Source: Candidatus Cloacimonadota bacterium (GTDB lineage Bacteria > Cloacimonadota > Cloacimonadia > Cloacimonadales > TCS61). From it: a stretch of DNA of 11,171 nt. The notes under the pieces were generated by a model. It had not been told where the DNA came from. It made no database searches and saw only the letters and a program-made list of their open reading frames with translations. The stretch spans positions 1 through 11,171 of the forward strand of contig DAOUTP010000041.1 in NCBI GenBank assembly GCA_030626645.1, written 5' to 3'. The translations under genes and the position numbers were made by a program. Numbering within the stretch: the first letter of the stretch is position 1; the number at the start of each line of letters is the position of its first letter. Of this stretch, positions 1 to 6,760 are shown piece after piece.

Positions 1-902
1 ATATTAATATTGTGGTTCTCTTTCCGGAAAATGAAGTAACAAATCGACAGAGAAAGCAAATGACAACTCTAGGAAAAAATGTGCAGATAATTGGTCTTGA
101 TGCTAAATTCGATGACTGCCAATATCTTGTAAAAGATGCGTTTTCCGATAGTGAATTGGATTATTTGAATTTGTCCTCGGCTAACTCGATAAATATTGGA
201 AGATTGATCCCTCAAATAGTTTATTATTTCTATTCATTTGCAAAATTAAGAAGTAGTGAGGATGAAGAAGTAGTCTTTTCTGTTCCATCAGGTAATTTCG
301 GTGATATGATGGGTGGAATGTTTGCCAAGCGAATGGGACTTCCAATAAAGAAATTTATAATTGCCACTAATGAGAATGATGAGTTTCCAAAATTTGTAAA
401 AACTGGAAATTATAATAAGGTCGAGCCATCCAAAAATTGTCTTTCCAGTGCAATGAATGTAGGGCATCCCAGTAATATTTCACGCTTGATCGCTCTGTAT
501 GACGGTGTAATGGATGAAACCGGATATATAAGTAAACCACCCGATATGAAGAAATTACGAAGCGATATCTATTCAACCAGTATAACAGATGAAGAGACGA
601 GAATGATGATCGCTGAAGCTTATAAAAAATATAAACTTTTGTTAGAACCACATGGTTCAGTAGGTTGGGCAGGTTTACAAAGATTTTTGCAAGAACATCC
701 GGAATTCGACAAAGAAGATCAGTTATGTATTTCATTAGAAACAGCTCATCCGGCTAAATTTCCGGAGCAGATCAGAGATATATTGGATTTTGATCCCAAA
801 CTTCCTCCAAGTTTGCAAGATCTGGAAGAAAGAGAAGAATCCTATGATAAAGTGTTAAACAACTATGAAGAATTCAAAAAGTATTTAATTAAGAATTATT
901 AA
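1..902 (+). CDS. thrC: threonine synthase, 5'-truncated by the window edge
   Basis: Threonine synthase is a cytoplasmic PLP enzyme that converts O-phospho-L-homoserine to L-threonine. The frame is open from the left edge (first complete codon at 3, giving INIVVLFPENEV), so the GTG at 12 is an internal valine and not a start. About 299 codons are present, roughly the C-terminal two thirds of a protein of the E. coli ThrC type (about 430 residues). The segment with the PLP-binding lysine lies outside the window. Family motifs seen are FDDCQYLVKDAF near 108-146, SSANSINIGRLIPQIVYYFY at 174-233, and the cofactor phosphate-binding loop SVPSGNFG at 279-302, followed by KRMGLP and ATNENDEFPKF. The C-terminal LEPHGSVGWAGL and ETAHPAKFPE are also typical. 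The stop at 900-902 is 13 bases before the next gene, so the two are probably co-transcribed. Identity is very secure; nothing in the visible part looks broken. Confidence 0.95.
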   Translation, partial: INIVVLFPENEVTNRQRKQMTTLGKNVQIIGLDAKFDDCQYLVKDAFSDSELDYLNLSSANSINIGRLIPQIVYYFYSFAKLRSSEDEEVVFSVPSGNFGDMMGGMFAKRMGLPIKKFIIATNENDEFPKFVKTGNYNKVEPSKNCLSSAMNVGHPSNISRLIALYDGVMDETGYISKPPDMKKLRSDIYSTSITDEETRMMIAEAYKKYKLLLEPHGSVGWAGLQRFLQEHPEFDKEDQLCISLETAHPAKFPEQIRDILDFDPKLPPSLQDLEEREESYDKVLNNYEEFKKYLIKNY

Positions 903-915
903 TTTAGGAGGTTCT

Positions 916-2469
916 ATGCAGCTACATCATCGTTTTATACAAACTGCTAAAAAATTCGGTAAAAAGATTGCAATTCATGATATTGCCACAGGTAAAGATG
1001 TGCCATATGAAAGAACTTTGATCATATCTTTGATCTTTGCAAAAAAGTTCAAGAAGATCAATAGTAAATACGTGGGAGTTATGGTTCCAACTTCAGCGGG
1101 ATGTATGCTAACAAATATTGGTTTATTGATGGCTGGGAAAATTCCGGTGATGATCAATTATGGCACTGGAGCTATTGAAAACTCAATTTATGCTCAGGAA
1201 AAATGTAGTTTTGAAACGATTATCACAAGTAAGAAATTACTAGAAAAGCTTAAACTTGATCCGATAGACGGCATGATCTTTCTGGAAGATATTGCAGCTT
1301 CGATCAAACTTTTTGATAAACTTCCAGCTCTTTTTAAATCAAAAGGTTCTGCTAAAAAGATCATAAAATCGGTACATCATGGTGATATGGATGAAACTGC
1401 GGTCATTCTTTTTACTAGTGGCAGCGAGAAAGAACCAAAGGCAGTTCAACTTACTCATAAAAATATTATGCACAATGTAAATGGAATTCCAACAATTATG
1501 GATTTAAGTTCAGATGATATTTTCATAGCAAATTTACCATTATTTCATGTATTTGGGCTTACAGCTAACTTTTGGTTACCTATAATATTGGGATGTAACA
1601 TTGTAGCTTATCCCAATCCACTCGATTATAAAATTATCTGTGAGCTGGTTAAAAAATATAAAGTTACATTGATGGCTGGTACACCAAGCTTTTATTATGG
1701 TTACTTAAAAAAATCCGTAAAAGGTGATTTTGATTCTATGAGAATTGCAATCTCCGGTGCAGATACATTAACGAATCAGATCTTTGATGGCTTTTTGGAA
1801 AAGCAGAACCTAACAATATTGAATGCATACGGAACCACAGAGACAAGTCCTGCCATATCCATTAATACTCCTAATGAAAATAAAGTTGGAAGTGTAGGTA
1901 AACCAATTCCTGATGTTCAGGTAAAAATACTGCATATTGATACAGATGAGGAATTGCCGGCTAATTCTATTGGGAAGATCCTGGTAAAAGGTGATATGGT
2001 TATGAAGGGTTATCTTGGTGATCTGGAAGAGACTTCATTGCGAATTCATAAGGGCTGGTATGATACCGGAGATATGGGACTAGTAGATGAGGATGGCTAT
2101 ATCTGGCATAAGGGACGTTTGAAGAGATTTGTGAAAGTTGGTGGAGAGATGATCTCATTAGTTAAAGTTGAAGAGGTATTAAATAAATATCTACCGGATG
2201 AAGTTATTTGTTGTGTGGTAGATGTGCCGAATCCTACGAAAGGAGCTGATGTAGTTGCCGCTATCACAACAGGAGAGATCGATACAAAAAGTATCCTGAA
2301 AAAAATGGCTAAAGAACTGCCCGCAATTGCACTTCCCAGAGAATTCCATATACTTGAAAATATTCCTTTGATGGGAACTGGAAAAGTTAATTTCCGTGAA
2401 GTTGAAAGACTTTGTAGAGAGATCCACAAAGAAAAAAATAGAGAAAAAAAATATAAAGGGAAAATTTAA
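916..2469 (+). CDS. AMP-forming fatty acid ligase, like the acyl-ACP synthetase domain of Aas
   Basis: This is a 517-residue member of the adenylate-forming (ANL) superfamily. These enzymes activate a carboxylate with ATP to an acyl-adenylate and pass it to CoA or an acyl carrier protein. Core motifs appear in order: P-loop VILFTSGSEKEPK (163-175), PLFHVFG (208-214), YGTTET (305-310), WYDTGD (381-386), the hinge GRLKRFVKVGGEMIS (400-414), and the C-terminal PLMGTGKVN (484-492) with the expected catalytic lysine at 490. The hinge wording (RFxKxxGEMxSL) and the YGTTETSPAISIN context resemble the ligase half of E. coli Aas, which re-acylates lysophosphatidylethanolamine. The PlsC-type acyltransferase half of Aas is absent, so this is a stand-alone ligase. 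AGGAGG at 906-911 sits 4 bases before the ATG and fixes the start. The Lys-rich C-terminal tail (about 503-517) is probably disordered. The acyl substrate and acceptor (CoA or ACP) cannot be read from sequence. No terminator follows; a hairpin cluster does. Confidence 0.85.
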   Translation: MQLHHRFIQTAKKFGKKIAIHDIATGKDVPYERTLIISLIFAKKFKKINSKYVGVMVPTSAGCMLTNIGLLMAGKIPVMINYGTGAIENSIYAQEKCSFETIITSKKLLEKLKLDPIDGMIFLEDIAASIKLFDKLPALFKSKGSAKKIIKSVHHGDMDETAVILFTSGSEKEPKAVQLTHKNIMHNVNGIPTIMDLSSDDIFIANLPLFHVFGLTANFWLPIILGCNIVAYPNPLDYKIICELVKKYKVTLMAGTPSFYYGYLKKSVKGDFDSMRIAISGADTLTNQIFDGFLEKQNLTILNAYGTTETSPAISINTPNENKVGSVGKPIPDVQVKILHIDTDEELPANSIGKILVKGDMVMKGYLGDLEETSLRIHKGWYDTGDMGLVDEDGYIWHKGRLKRFVKVGGEMISLVKVEEVLNKYLPDEVICCVVDVPNPTKGADVVAAITTGEIDTKSILKKMAKELPAIALPREFHILENIPLMGTGKVNFREVERLCREIHKEKNREKKYKGKI

Positions 2470-2493
2470 AAAAAGACTCTTTACCCAATAAAT

Positions 2494-2616
2494 ACGCTAA
2501 AGAACGCTAAGTCTCTCTCGTTCCCAATGTTCTCATTGGGAACGCACACAATAACGTTGGTTACCAAATTCCCGTTTGGTAACCAACGCACATTTCCAAG
2601 CTGGGGCTTGGAAGCG
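2494..2616. repeat. cluster of three different perfect hairpins
   Basis: Most of the 195-base gap between the ligase and the next gene is repeat-like. It opens with ACGCTAA twice, at 2494-2500 and 2504-2510. Three perfect inverted repeats follow. Hairpin 1 pairs CGTTCCCAATG (2519-2529) with 2534-2544 around a TTCT loop, 11 bp. Hairpin 2 pairs CGTTGGTTACCAAA (2555-2568) with 2575-2588 around a 6-base loop, 14 bp. Hairpin 3 pairs TTCCAAGC (2594-2601) with 2606-2613 around TGGG, 8 bp. Hairpins 1 and 2 both open with CGTT and both close into CGCACA, as if assembled from related modules. No T-run follows any stem, so they do not look like intrinsic terminators. They look like an interspersed palindromic (REP-like) element, possibly acting on mRNA. 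The rest of the gap (2614-2664) holds only the ribosome binding site AAGGA at 2653-2657. Confidence 0.85.
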
Positions 2617-2664
2617 AGATTTCGTACTTAAAGTGTATTTTGCAAGAGTAAAAAGGAAACAAAT

Positions 2665-3882
2665 ATGAAATACATAATTATTCTGGGTGACGGAATGGCA
2701 GATCATCCAATTAAGAATTTAGGAGATAAAACACCATTACAAGTTGCGAATATTCCTAATATCGATAAATTAGCAAAAATGGGAAGATGCGGTTTGTTTC
2801 AATCTGTACCGAATGATATGCCTCCCGGAAGTGAAGTTGCTAATCTGGCTGTTCTAGGTTATGATGTTTATAAAGTATATGAAGGTAGAGGAGTGCTGGA
2901 AGGTGCAAGTATGGGTGTTGAAATAATCAAGGGTGATCTTGCCATGCGCTGTAATCTCCTCTGCATCGAAGATGGAAAGATAAAGAACCATTCTGCTGGA
3001 CACATCTCAACTGAAGAATCACATATTCTTATAGATTTTTTAAATGAAAAGCTTAGTAACGATTTTGTGAAATTCTACCCAGGTGTCAGCTTTCGTCATT
3101 TACTTGTAGTTAAGAATGGAAATAATGACCTCAATTTTACACCTCCTCACGATGTTCCCGGAACATCTTTCAAAGATGTAATGATAAAACCAACCAGCAA
3201 AAGTGGAGAAGAAACTTGCAATTTATTGAATAATCTCATATTAAAATCACAGGAATTATTGAAAGATCATCCCATTAATAAAAAGCGAATTGCAGAGGGG
3301 AGAGATCCGGCTAATTCGGTTTGGTTCTGGTCTTCCGGTTACAAACCATCAATGCGAACATTGAATGAAAAATATGGAATATCTGGAGCTGTGATTTCTG
3401 CGGTCGATATAATTAAAGGACTCGGTATTTATGCCGGAATGGATGTGATTGAAGTGGAAGGTGCAACCGGACTTACCGATACAAATTATGAAGGTAAAGC
3501 CGAAGCGGCAGTGAAAGCGATCAAAACTCACGATCTTGTTTACTTACACATTGAAGCAACCGATGAAGCAGGTCATGCAGGTGACGCAGAACTAAAAATT
3601 AGAGCGCTTGAATATCTCGATGCAAGAGTTGTGAAATATGTAATAGAAGAAACCTCCAAGCTGGAAGAAGACGTTGCAATAGCTGTTCTTCCGGATCATT
3701 CAACACCTTGCGAATTGAGAACCCACACACATGACGCTGTTCCGTTTATAATTTATAATCCAAAATTAGAAGCAGACGAAGTTTCCGAATACAACGAAGA
3801 AAGCTGTCTGAACGGTGGATTTGGATTGATCGAAAAGGATGAATTTATCAGAACTTTATTGGGGCTTGGAAATTTGTCTTAA
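2665..3882 (+). CDS. archaeal-type phosphoglycerate mutase family protein, probable alternative homoserine kinase
   Basis: This is a 405-residue protein of the alkaline phosphatase superfamily, in the family named cofactor-independent phosphoglycerate mutase (ApgM). It begins with MKYIIILGDGMAD (metal-binding D9). It carries PPGSEVANLAVLGYD with the presumed nucleophile S56, then KNHSAGHISTEESH (108-120), DPANSVWFWSSGY (214-226) and GATGLTDTNYEGK (266-278). Late metal ligands are EATDEAGH (D300, H304), PDHSTP (D344, H345) and RTHTHDAVPF (H354/H356). All key residues are present. The length and the wording HISTEESH, PHDVPGT, ATGLxDTNYEGK fit the bacterial subgroup that TIGRFAMs labels a proposed homoserine kinase (TIGR02535, from memory), often found beside threonine genes. 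Here thrC lies one gene upstream and needs homoserine phosphate, so homoserine kinase is my preferred role; mutase activity is the alternative. AAGGA at 2653-2657 supports the ATG. The last five codons and the stop lie in a direct repeat that recurs at 3958-4009. Confidence 0.85.
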   Translation: MKYIIILGDGMADHPIKNLGDKTPLQVANIPNIDKLAKMGRCGLFQSVPNDMPPGSEVANLAVLGYDVYKVYEGRGVLEGASMGVEIIKGDLAMRCNLLCIEDGKIKNHSAGHISTEESHILIDFLNEKLSNDFVKFYPGVSFRHLLVVKNGNNDLNFTPPHDVPGTSFKDVMIKPTSKSGEETCNLLNNLILKSQELLKDHPINKKRIAEGRDPANSVWFWSSGYKPSMRTLNEKYGISGAVISAVDIIKGLGIYAGMDVIEVEGATGLTDTNYEGKAEAAVKAIKTHDLVYLHIEATDEAGHAGDAELKIRALEYLDARVVKYVIEETSKLEEDVAIAVLPDHSTPCELRTHTHDAVPFIIYNPKLEADEVSEYNEESCLNGGFGLIEKDEFIRTLLGLGNLS

Positions 3883-3912
3883 GCTCCACAGGAGTTTTGG
3901 GATAAGTTGGTT
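3865..3912. repeat. direct repeat copy 1, overlapping the end of the upstream gene
   Basis: The 44 bases at 3869-3912 recur at 3966-4009 with two differences (G/A at 3883, C/T at 3888). Similarity extends left to CTTGG at 3865-3869, matched at 3958-3962 after a 4-base offset. The copy includes the last five codons (Leu-Gly-Asn-Leu-Ser) and TAA of the preceding gene in frame, so the element supplies that gene's C-terminus. It contains a short CTCC/GGAG palindrome around ACA. Confidence 0.85.
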
Positions 3913-3924
3913 GGATGGGAAATC

Positions 3925-3958
3925 GACTTAACACATGATCTGCGACATGTGCCAAGTC
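3925..3958. repeat. hairpin between the two direct repeat copies
   Basis: GACTT (3925-3929) and CACATG (3932-3937) pair with CATGTG (3946-3951) and AAGTC (3954-3958). This leaves an AA/CC internal bulge and the 8-base loop ATCTGCGA. It gives an 11-bp interrupted stem between the two direct repeat copies. There is no T-run, so it is not a standard terminator. It probably belongs to the same composite element as its flanks. Confidence 0.7.
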
Positions 3959-4009
3959 TTGGTTTGAAATTTGTCTTAAACTCCATAGGAGTTTTGGGAT
4001 AAGTTGGTT
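3958..4009. repeat. direct repeat copy 2
   Basis: This is the second copy of the 44-base repeat (3966-4009), 97 bases downstream of copy 1. It holds a perfect 7-bp palindrome, AAACTCC at 3978-3984 against GGAGTTT at 3988-3994, around ATA. Copy 1 has the same palindrome weakened by its two substitutions. The copy ends 10 bases before the -35 box of the next operon, so it may also set that promoter's upstream DNA. Confidence 0.85.
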
Positions 4010-4018
4010 CGCATAGCT

Positions 4019-4047
4019 TTGAGATATTAACACAATATTTCTATAAT
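4019..4047 (+). promoter_or_regulatory. sigma70-type promoter of the 2-oxoacid oxidoreductase operon
   Basis: TTGAGA (4019-4024) and a perfect TATAAT (4042-4047) are separated by exactly 17 bases. The predicted start near 4054 would leave a leader of about 65 bases before the ATG at 4119, which has AAGGAGA at 4107-4113. No operator or riboswitch fold was recognised in the leader. Confidence 0.65.
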
Positions 4048-4118
4048 CCGGTTGACAAATTCAACAGGATAAAAACATTCTACTGCATAAAAAATATTGC
4101 AATAATAAGGAGACAGTT

Positions 4119-4322
4119 ATGGCAAGAATGACCGTTGACGCGGAAATATGTAAAGGCTGTGGTTTGTGTATTCCAGCTTGCCCTAAAAATATTATCAGAT
4201 TTTCTGAAGAGATCAATTCCAAGGGCTATCATTATTCGGAGTGTTTTGATCAAGAAGCTTGTATTGCTTGTAAATTATGCTATACTACTTGTCCTGATGT
4301 AGCAATTACAATAGAAAAATAG
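4119..4322 (+). CDS. 2-oxoacid:ferredoxin oxidoreductase, delta (2x[4Fe-4S] ferredoxin) subunit
   Basis: This is a 67-residue bacterial-type ferredoxin with two complete cluster motifs. The first has C11, C14, C17 and C21-Pro; the second has C48, C51, C54 and C58-Pro. The two cysteine sets are separated by 26 residues containing KGYHYSECFD, the usual spacing for the delta subunit of four-subunit VOR/KOR enzymes. It would carry electrons from the thiamine-diphosphate site of the complex to a free ferredoxin in the cytoplasm. An additional cysteine, C42, falls outside both motifs. It is the first gene of the operon, 11 bases before the alpha subunit, with a strong AAGGAGA site. A free-standing ferredoxin of this size is possible by sequence alone, but the position makes the subunit assignment secure. 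Confidence 0.93.
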   Translation: MARMTVDAEICKGCGLCIPACPKNIIRFSEEINSKGYHYSECFDQEACIACKLCYTTCPDVAITIEK

Positions 4323-4333
4323 AGGAGAATATT

Positions 4334-5413
4334 ATGGCTGAAAAAGTATTGATGAAAGGTAATGAAGCAGTTGCTGAAGCTGCTATCCGTGCAGGCTGCA
4401 GGCTATATTTTGCATATCCCATCACTCCTCAAAGTGAATTAATAGAATATATGTCGAAAATGATGCCGAAAGTAGATGGTGTTTTTGTGCAGGCAGAAAG
4501 TGAAATTGCAGCAATAAATATGGTTTATGGAGCATCGGGATGCGGAAGAAGAGCTATGACTTCTTCATCTTCACCCGGTATTTCTCTTAAAATGGAAGGA
4601 ATTTCATATCTTGCCGGAGCTAATTTGCCGGCAGTGATCGTGAATGTTCAGCGTGGTGGGCCTGGACTAGGTGATATCCAACCTGCTCAAGGTGATTATT
4701 TCCAAGCTACGAAAGGTGGTGGACATGGAGATTACCGTCTTATTGTTCTGGCACCAAGTACTGTTCAGGAATTTGCTGATATGGCAGATCTGGCTTTTGA
4801 TCTAGGAGATAAATACAGAAATCCTGTAATGATCTTATCAGATGGACTTCTAGGACAAATGATGGAACCTGTTGAATTCAAACCTTACAAAACAGAAGAG
4901 GAATTAAAACAACTTGATGAACAGCATTTCGATTGGTGTATGCATTCAAACGAAGATGAACCAAACCATCATCATCACGAGATCAATTCTTTAGAGATAG
5001 ATCCACTCGTTTTGGAACAGCATGTTATTAAGCTTGGAAAGAAATATGATTTGATAGAAAAGAATGAGATAAAATTTGAAGAATACAACATTTCTGATGA
5101 AAATGATGTAATAGTTGTTGCCTTTGGCACAGCAGCCCGAATCGCAAAATCTGCTATTGATGAATTGCAGGAAGTTGGAAAGAGTGTCGGTATGATAAGA
5201 CCAATAACAGTCTGGCCATATCCTTATGAGGCAATTAGTAATGTTCTTCATTACAAAGTTAAAAAGGTTGTAGTTTGCGAATTGAACCTTGGTCAGATGG
5301 TTGAGGATGTGAGACTGGCAGTTAATGGAAAAATACCTGTGGAATTTCTTGGGAAAGTGGGTGGTATTTTATTCACACCAGATGAAATTAAAGCTAAGAT
5401 CTTGGATAAATAG
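4334..5413 (+). CDS. vorB: 2-oxoacid:ferredoxin oxidoreductase, alpha subunit (VorB/KorA type)
   Basis: This 359-residue alpha subunit forms the enzyme core with the beta subunit. The complex oxidatively decarboxylates a 2-oxoacid with CoA to acyl-CoA, CO2 and reduced ferredoxin. The N-terminal pyrimidine-binding domain (about 5-180) shows KGNEAVAEAAIRAG, YPITPQSE (28-35), VQAESEIAAINM (52-63), TSSSSPGISLK (76-86) and NVQRGGPGLGD (104-114). The C-terminal transketolase-like domain (about 255-355) shows VVAFGTAARIAKSA and RPITVWPYP. The wording fits proteins usually named VorB (3-methyl-2-oxobutanoate oxidoreductase), but KorA (2-oxoglutarate) paralogues are close, so the substrate is uncertain. 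The linker holds four consecutive histidines (212-215, bases 4967-4978), a local oddity in a variable region. It starts 11 bases after the ferredoxin gene, with GAGGAG just upstream, and ends 5 bases before the beta gene. Confidence 0.9.
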   Translation: MAEKVLMKGNEAVAEAAIRAGCRLYFAYPITPQSELIEYMSKMMPKVDGVFVQAESEIAAINMVYGASGCGRRAMTSSSSPGISLKMEGISYLAGANLPAVIVNVQRGGPGLGDIQPAQGDYFQATKGGGHGDYRLIVLAPSTVQEFADMADLAFDLGDKYRNPVMILSDGLLGQMMEPVEFKPYKTEEELKQLDEQHFDWCMHSNEDEPNHHHHEINSLEIDPLVLEQHVIKLGKKYDLIEKNEIKFEEYNISDENDVIVVAFGTAARIAKSAIDELQEVGKSVGMIRPITVWPYPYEAISNVLHYKVKKVVVCELNLGQMVEDVRLAVNGKIPVEFLGKVGGILFTPDEIKAKILDK

Positions 5414-5418
5414 GGGGA

Positions 5419-6174
5419 ATGATGGAAATTATTGCACAAAGACCAAAATCATTAACTGATATACAATTTACATACTGTCCCGGTTGTACACACGGTATCT
5501 CCCACAGACTTATAGCGGAAGCAATTGATGAACTAGAAATGAGAAATCAAATGATGGGTATTGCTCCGGTAGGATGTTCTGTGTTTGCTTATAAATTCTT
5601 TAATTTCGATATGGCAGAAGCTGCTCATGGTAGAGCTCCGGCTGTTGCCACAGGTATGAAAAGAGCTCGTCCCGATATGCATGTTTTCACCTATCAGGGA
5701 GATGGTGATCTAGCAGCTATAGGAACAGCCGAGATCATTCATGCAGCCAATAGAGGAGAGAATATTACTGTCTTCTTTGTGAATAATGCGATCTACGGCA
5801 TGACAGGTGGGCAGATGGCTCCGACAACTCTTCCCGGTATGAAGACTTCAACTTCACCTTATGGAAGAGATGAGAAAGATATTGGTTATCCAATTCAAGC
5901 TTGTGAATTAATAAATTCTCTCAGGGCTCCCTATTTTATTGAGCGTGTCTCTCTACTTTCTCCTCAAGATATTCTTAAAGCAAAAAAAGTTGTGAAAAAA
6001 GCTCTTCAATTCAATAAAGAAGAGAGAGGATTTACTTTTGTTGAGTTTGTTTCTACATGTCCTACAAATTGGGGATTAGCACCTGTTGCAGCTCTGAAAT
6101 GGGCTAAAGAAAATATGCTGCCTTTCTTCCCGATTGCCAATTTTAGGGACAGATCCTTAGAAGGAGGAGAATAA
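5419..6174 (+). CDS. 2-oxoacid:ferredoxin oxidoreductase, beta (thiamine diphosphate-binding) subunit
   Basis: This 251-residue beta subunit binds the diphosphate end of thiamine diphosphate. Visible motifs are YCPGCTHG (19-26), GCSVFAYKFFNFD (52-64), AHGRAPAVATGMKRARPD (69-86), and the cofactor and magnesium signature GDGD (94-97) followed by NNAIYGMTGGQMAPTT (122-137). Unlike single-chain pyruvate:ferredoxin oxidoreductase, it has only the few cysteines of a four-subunit enzyme (C20, C23, C53, C162, C214). Two ATGs lie in tandem (5419 and 5422). The purine run at 5413-5417 overlaps the previous stop and spaces slightly better to 5422, so the protein may start one residue later. The stop shares one base with the gamma-subunit start, implying translational coupling and equal subunit supply. 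VorA and KorB are the family alternatives; substrate choice cannot be read from it. Confidence 0.92.
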   Translation: MMEIIAQRPKSLTDIQFTYCPGCTHGISHRLIAEAIDELEMRNQMMGIAPVGCSVFAYKFFNFDMAEAAHGRAPAVATGMKRARPDMHVFTYQGDGDLAAIGTAEIIHAANRGENITVFFVNNAIYGMTGGQMAPTTLPGMKTSTSPYGRDEKDIGYPIQACELINSLRAPYFIERVSLLSPQDILKAKKVVKKALQFNKEERGFTFVEFVSTCPTNWGLAPVAALKWAKENMLPFFPIANFRDRSLEGGE

Positions 6175-6713
6175 TGAAAACTGAAATTATTAGCTCCGGA
6201 TTTGGTGGACAAGGTGCTCTTACAATTGGTAAATTCCTGGCAAAAGCAGGAATGGGAGAAGGACTTAATGTTTCATGGCTTCCTTCGTATGGACCTGAAA
6301 TGCGTGGAGGAACTGCAAATGTTTCTGCAGTGATCTCAGATAAACCAATAGCTTCCCCCTTGGTAACTTATCCTGATATTCTCATCGCCTTAAATCAACC
6401 TTCGATAGATAAATTTGGTCCTGATATTAAAAAAAATGGGTTGTTAATTTATAATACGGATATGTGCCCTCATGGCATAAAGCGTGAAGATATCACTGTT
6501 ATCAAAGCACCAATGAATCAAATTGCTAAAGAAATTGGAACCATGATGGTTTTGAATATGGTTGCTATAGGTATTGTAATTGGAAAAACAGGGATTGTGA
6601 AATATGAAACTCTTGAAAAAGACCTTTCAGGATTCCTAAAGAAAAAGAATCCGGAACTTTTAGAGGCTAACCTTAAAGCTATAAAAAAGGGAATTGAAAT
6701 AGGTAAAGAATAG
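6174..6713 (+). CDS. 2-oxoacid:ferredoxin oxidoreductase, gamma subunit
   Basis: This is a 179-residue gamma subunit of the POR domain family (Pfam POR, PF01558, from memory), the CoA-handling domain of 2-oxoacid oxidoreductases. It begins with the glycine-rich IISSGFGGQGALTIGK (5-20). It contains the hallmark PSYGPEMRGGTANVSAVIS (37-55), then DILIALNQPSIDKF (68-81) and NMVAIGIVIGKTG (128-140). Length is normal for a free subunit of a four-subunit enzyme. AAGGAGGAG at 6161-6169 lies inside the end of the beta gene and the ATG overlaps its stop by one base, so translation is coupled. The operon order is delta-alpha-beta-gamma, and a strong terminator follows 48 bases after the stop. The complex is expected to be cytoplasmic and oxygen-sensitive, which points to anaerobic amino acid or central carbon metabolism. 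Confidence 0.92.
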   Translation: MKTEIISSGFGGQGALTIGKFLAKAGMGEGLNVSWLPSYGPEMRGGTANVSAVISDKPIASPLVTYPDILIALNQPSIDKFGPDIKKNGLLIYNTDMCPHGIKREDITVIKAPMNQIAKEIGTMMVLNMVAIGIVIGKTGIVKYETLEKDLSGFLKKKNPELLEANLKAIKKGIEIGKE

Positions 6714-6760
6714 TTAAAATCGATTTTTAAGCGAATTGAAAAAAATGGATTATTTGTTAT

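Noticed and set aside
367..735. 122-codon open frame on the - strand inside threonine synthase
   Set aside because: It lies wholly within a well-conserved + strand gene, has no family motif and no ribosome site; it is an antisense shadow.
2097..2429. 110-codon open frame on the - strand inside the AMP-forming ligase
   Set aside because: It covers conserved ligase motifs on the other strand and its low-complexity Ser/Ile/Phe-rich product matches no family I know.
2519..2613. Intrinsic terminators after the AMP-forming ligase
   Set aside because: All three stems lack a following T-run on either strand of useful length.
3865..4009. CRISPR array
   Set aside because: There are only two repeat copies, the intervening DNA forms its own hairpin, and no cas gene is present.
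3848..4033. 61-codon open frame on the - strand over the direct repeats
   Set aside because: The 97-base repeat period is not a multiple of three, so the copies are read in different frames; this is repeat DNA, not a protein.
4052..4081. TTGACA at 4052 as the -35 box of the oxidoreductase promoter
   Set aside because: No good -10 box follows at 16-18 bases (CATTCT at best), while TTGAGA-17-TATAAT just upstream is much stronger.
4119..6713. Pyruvate:ferredoxin oxidoreductase assignment
   Set aside because: The alpha-subunit wording and the delta-first gene order fit the VOR/KOR group better; pyruvate cannot be fully excluded from sequence alone.
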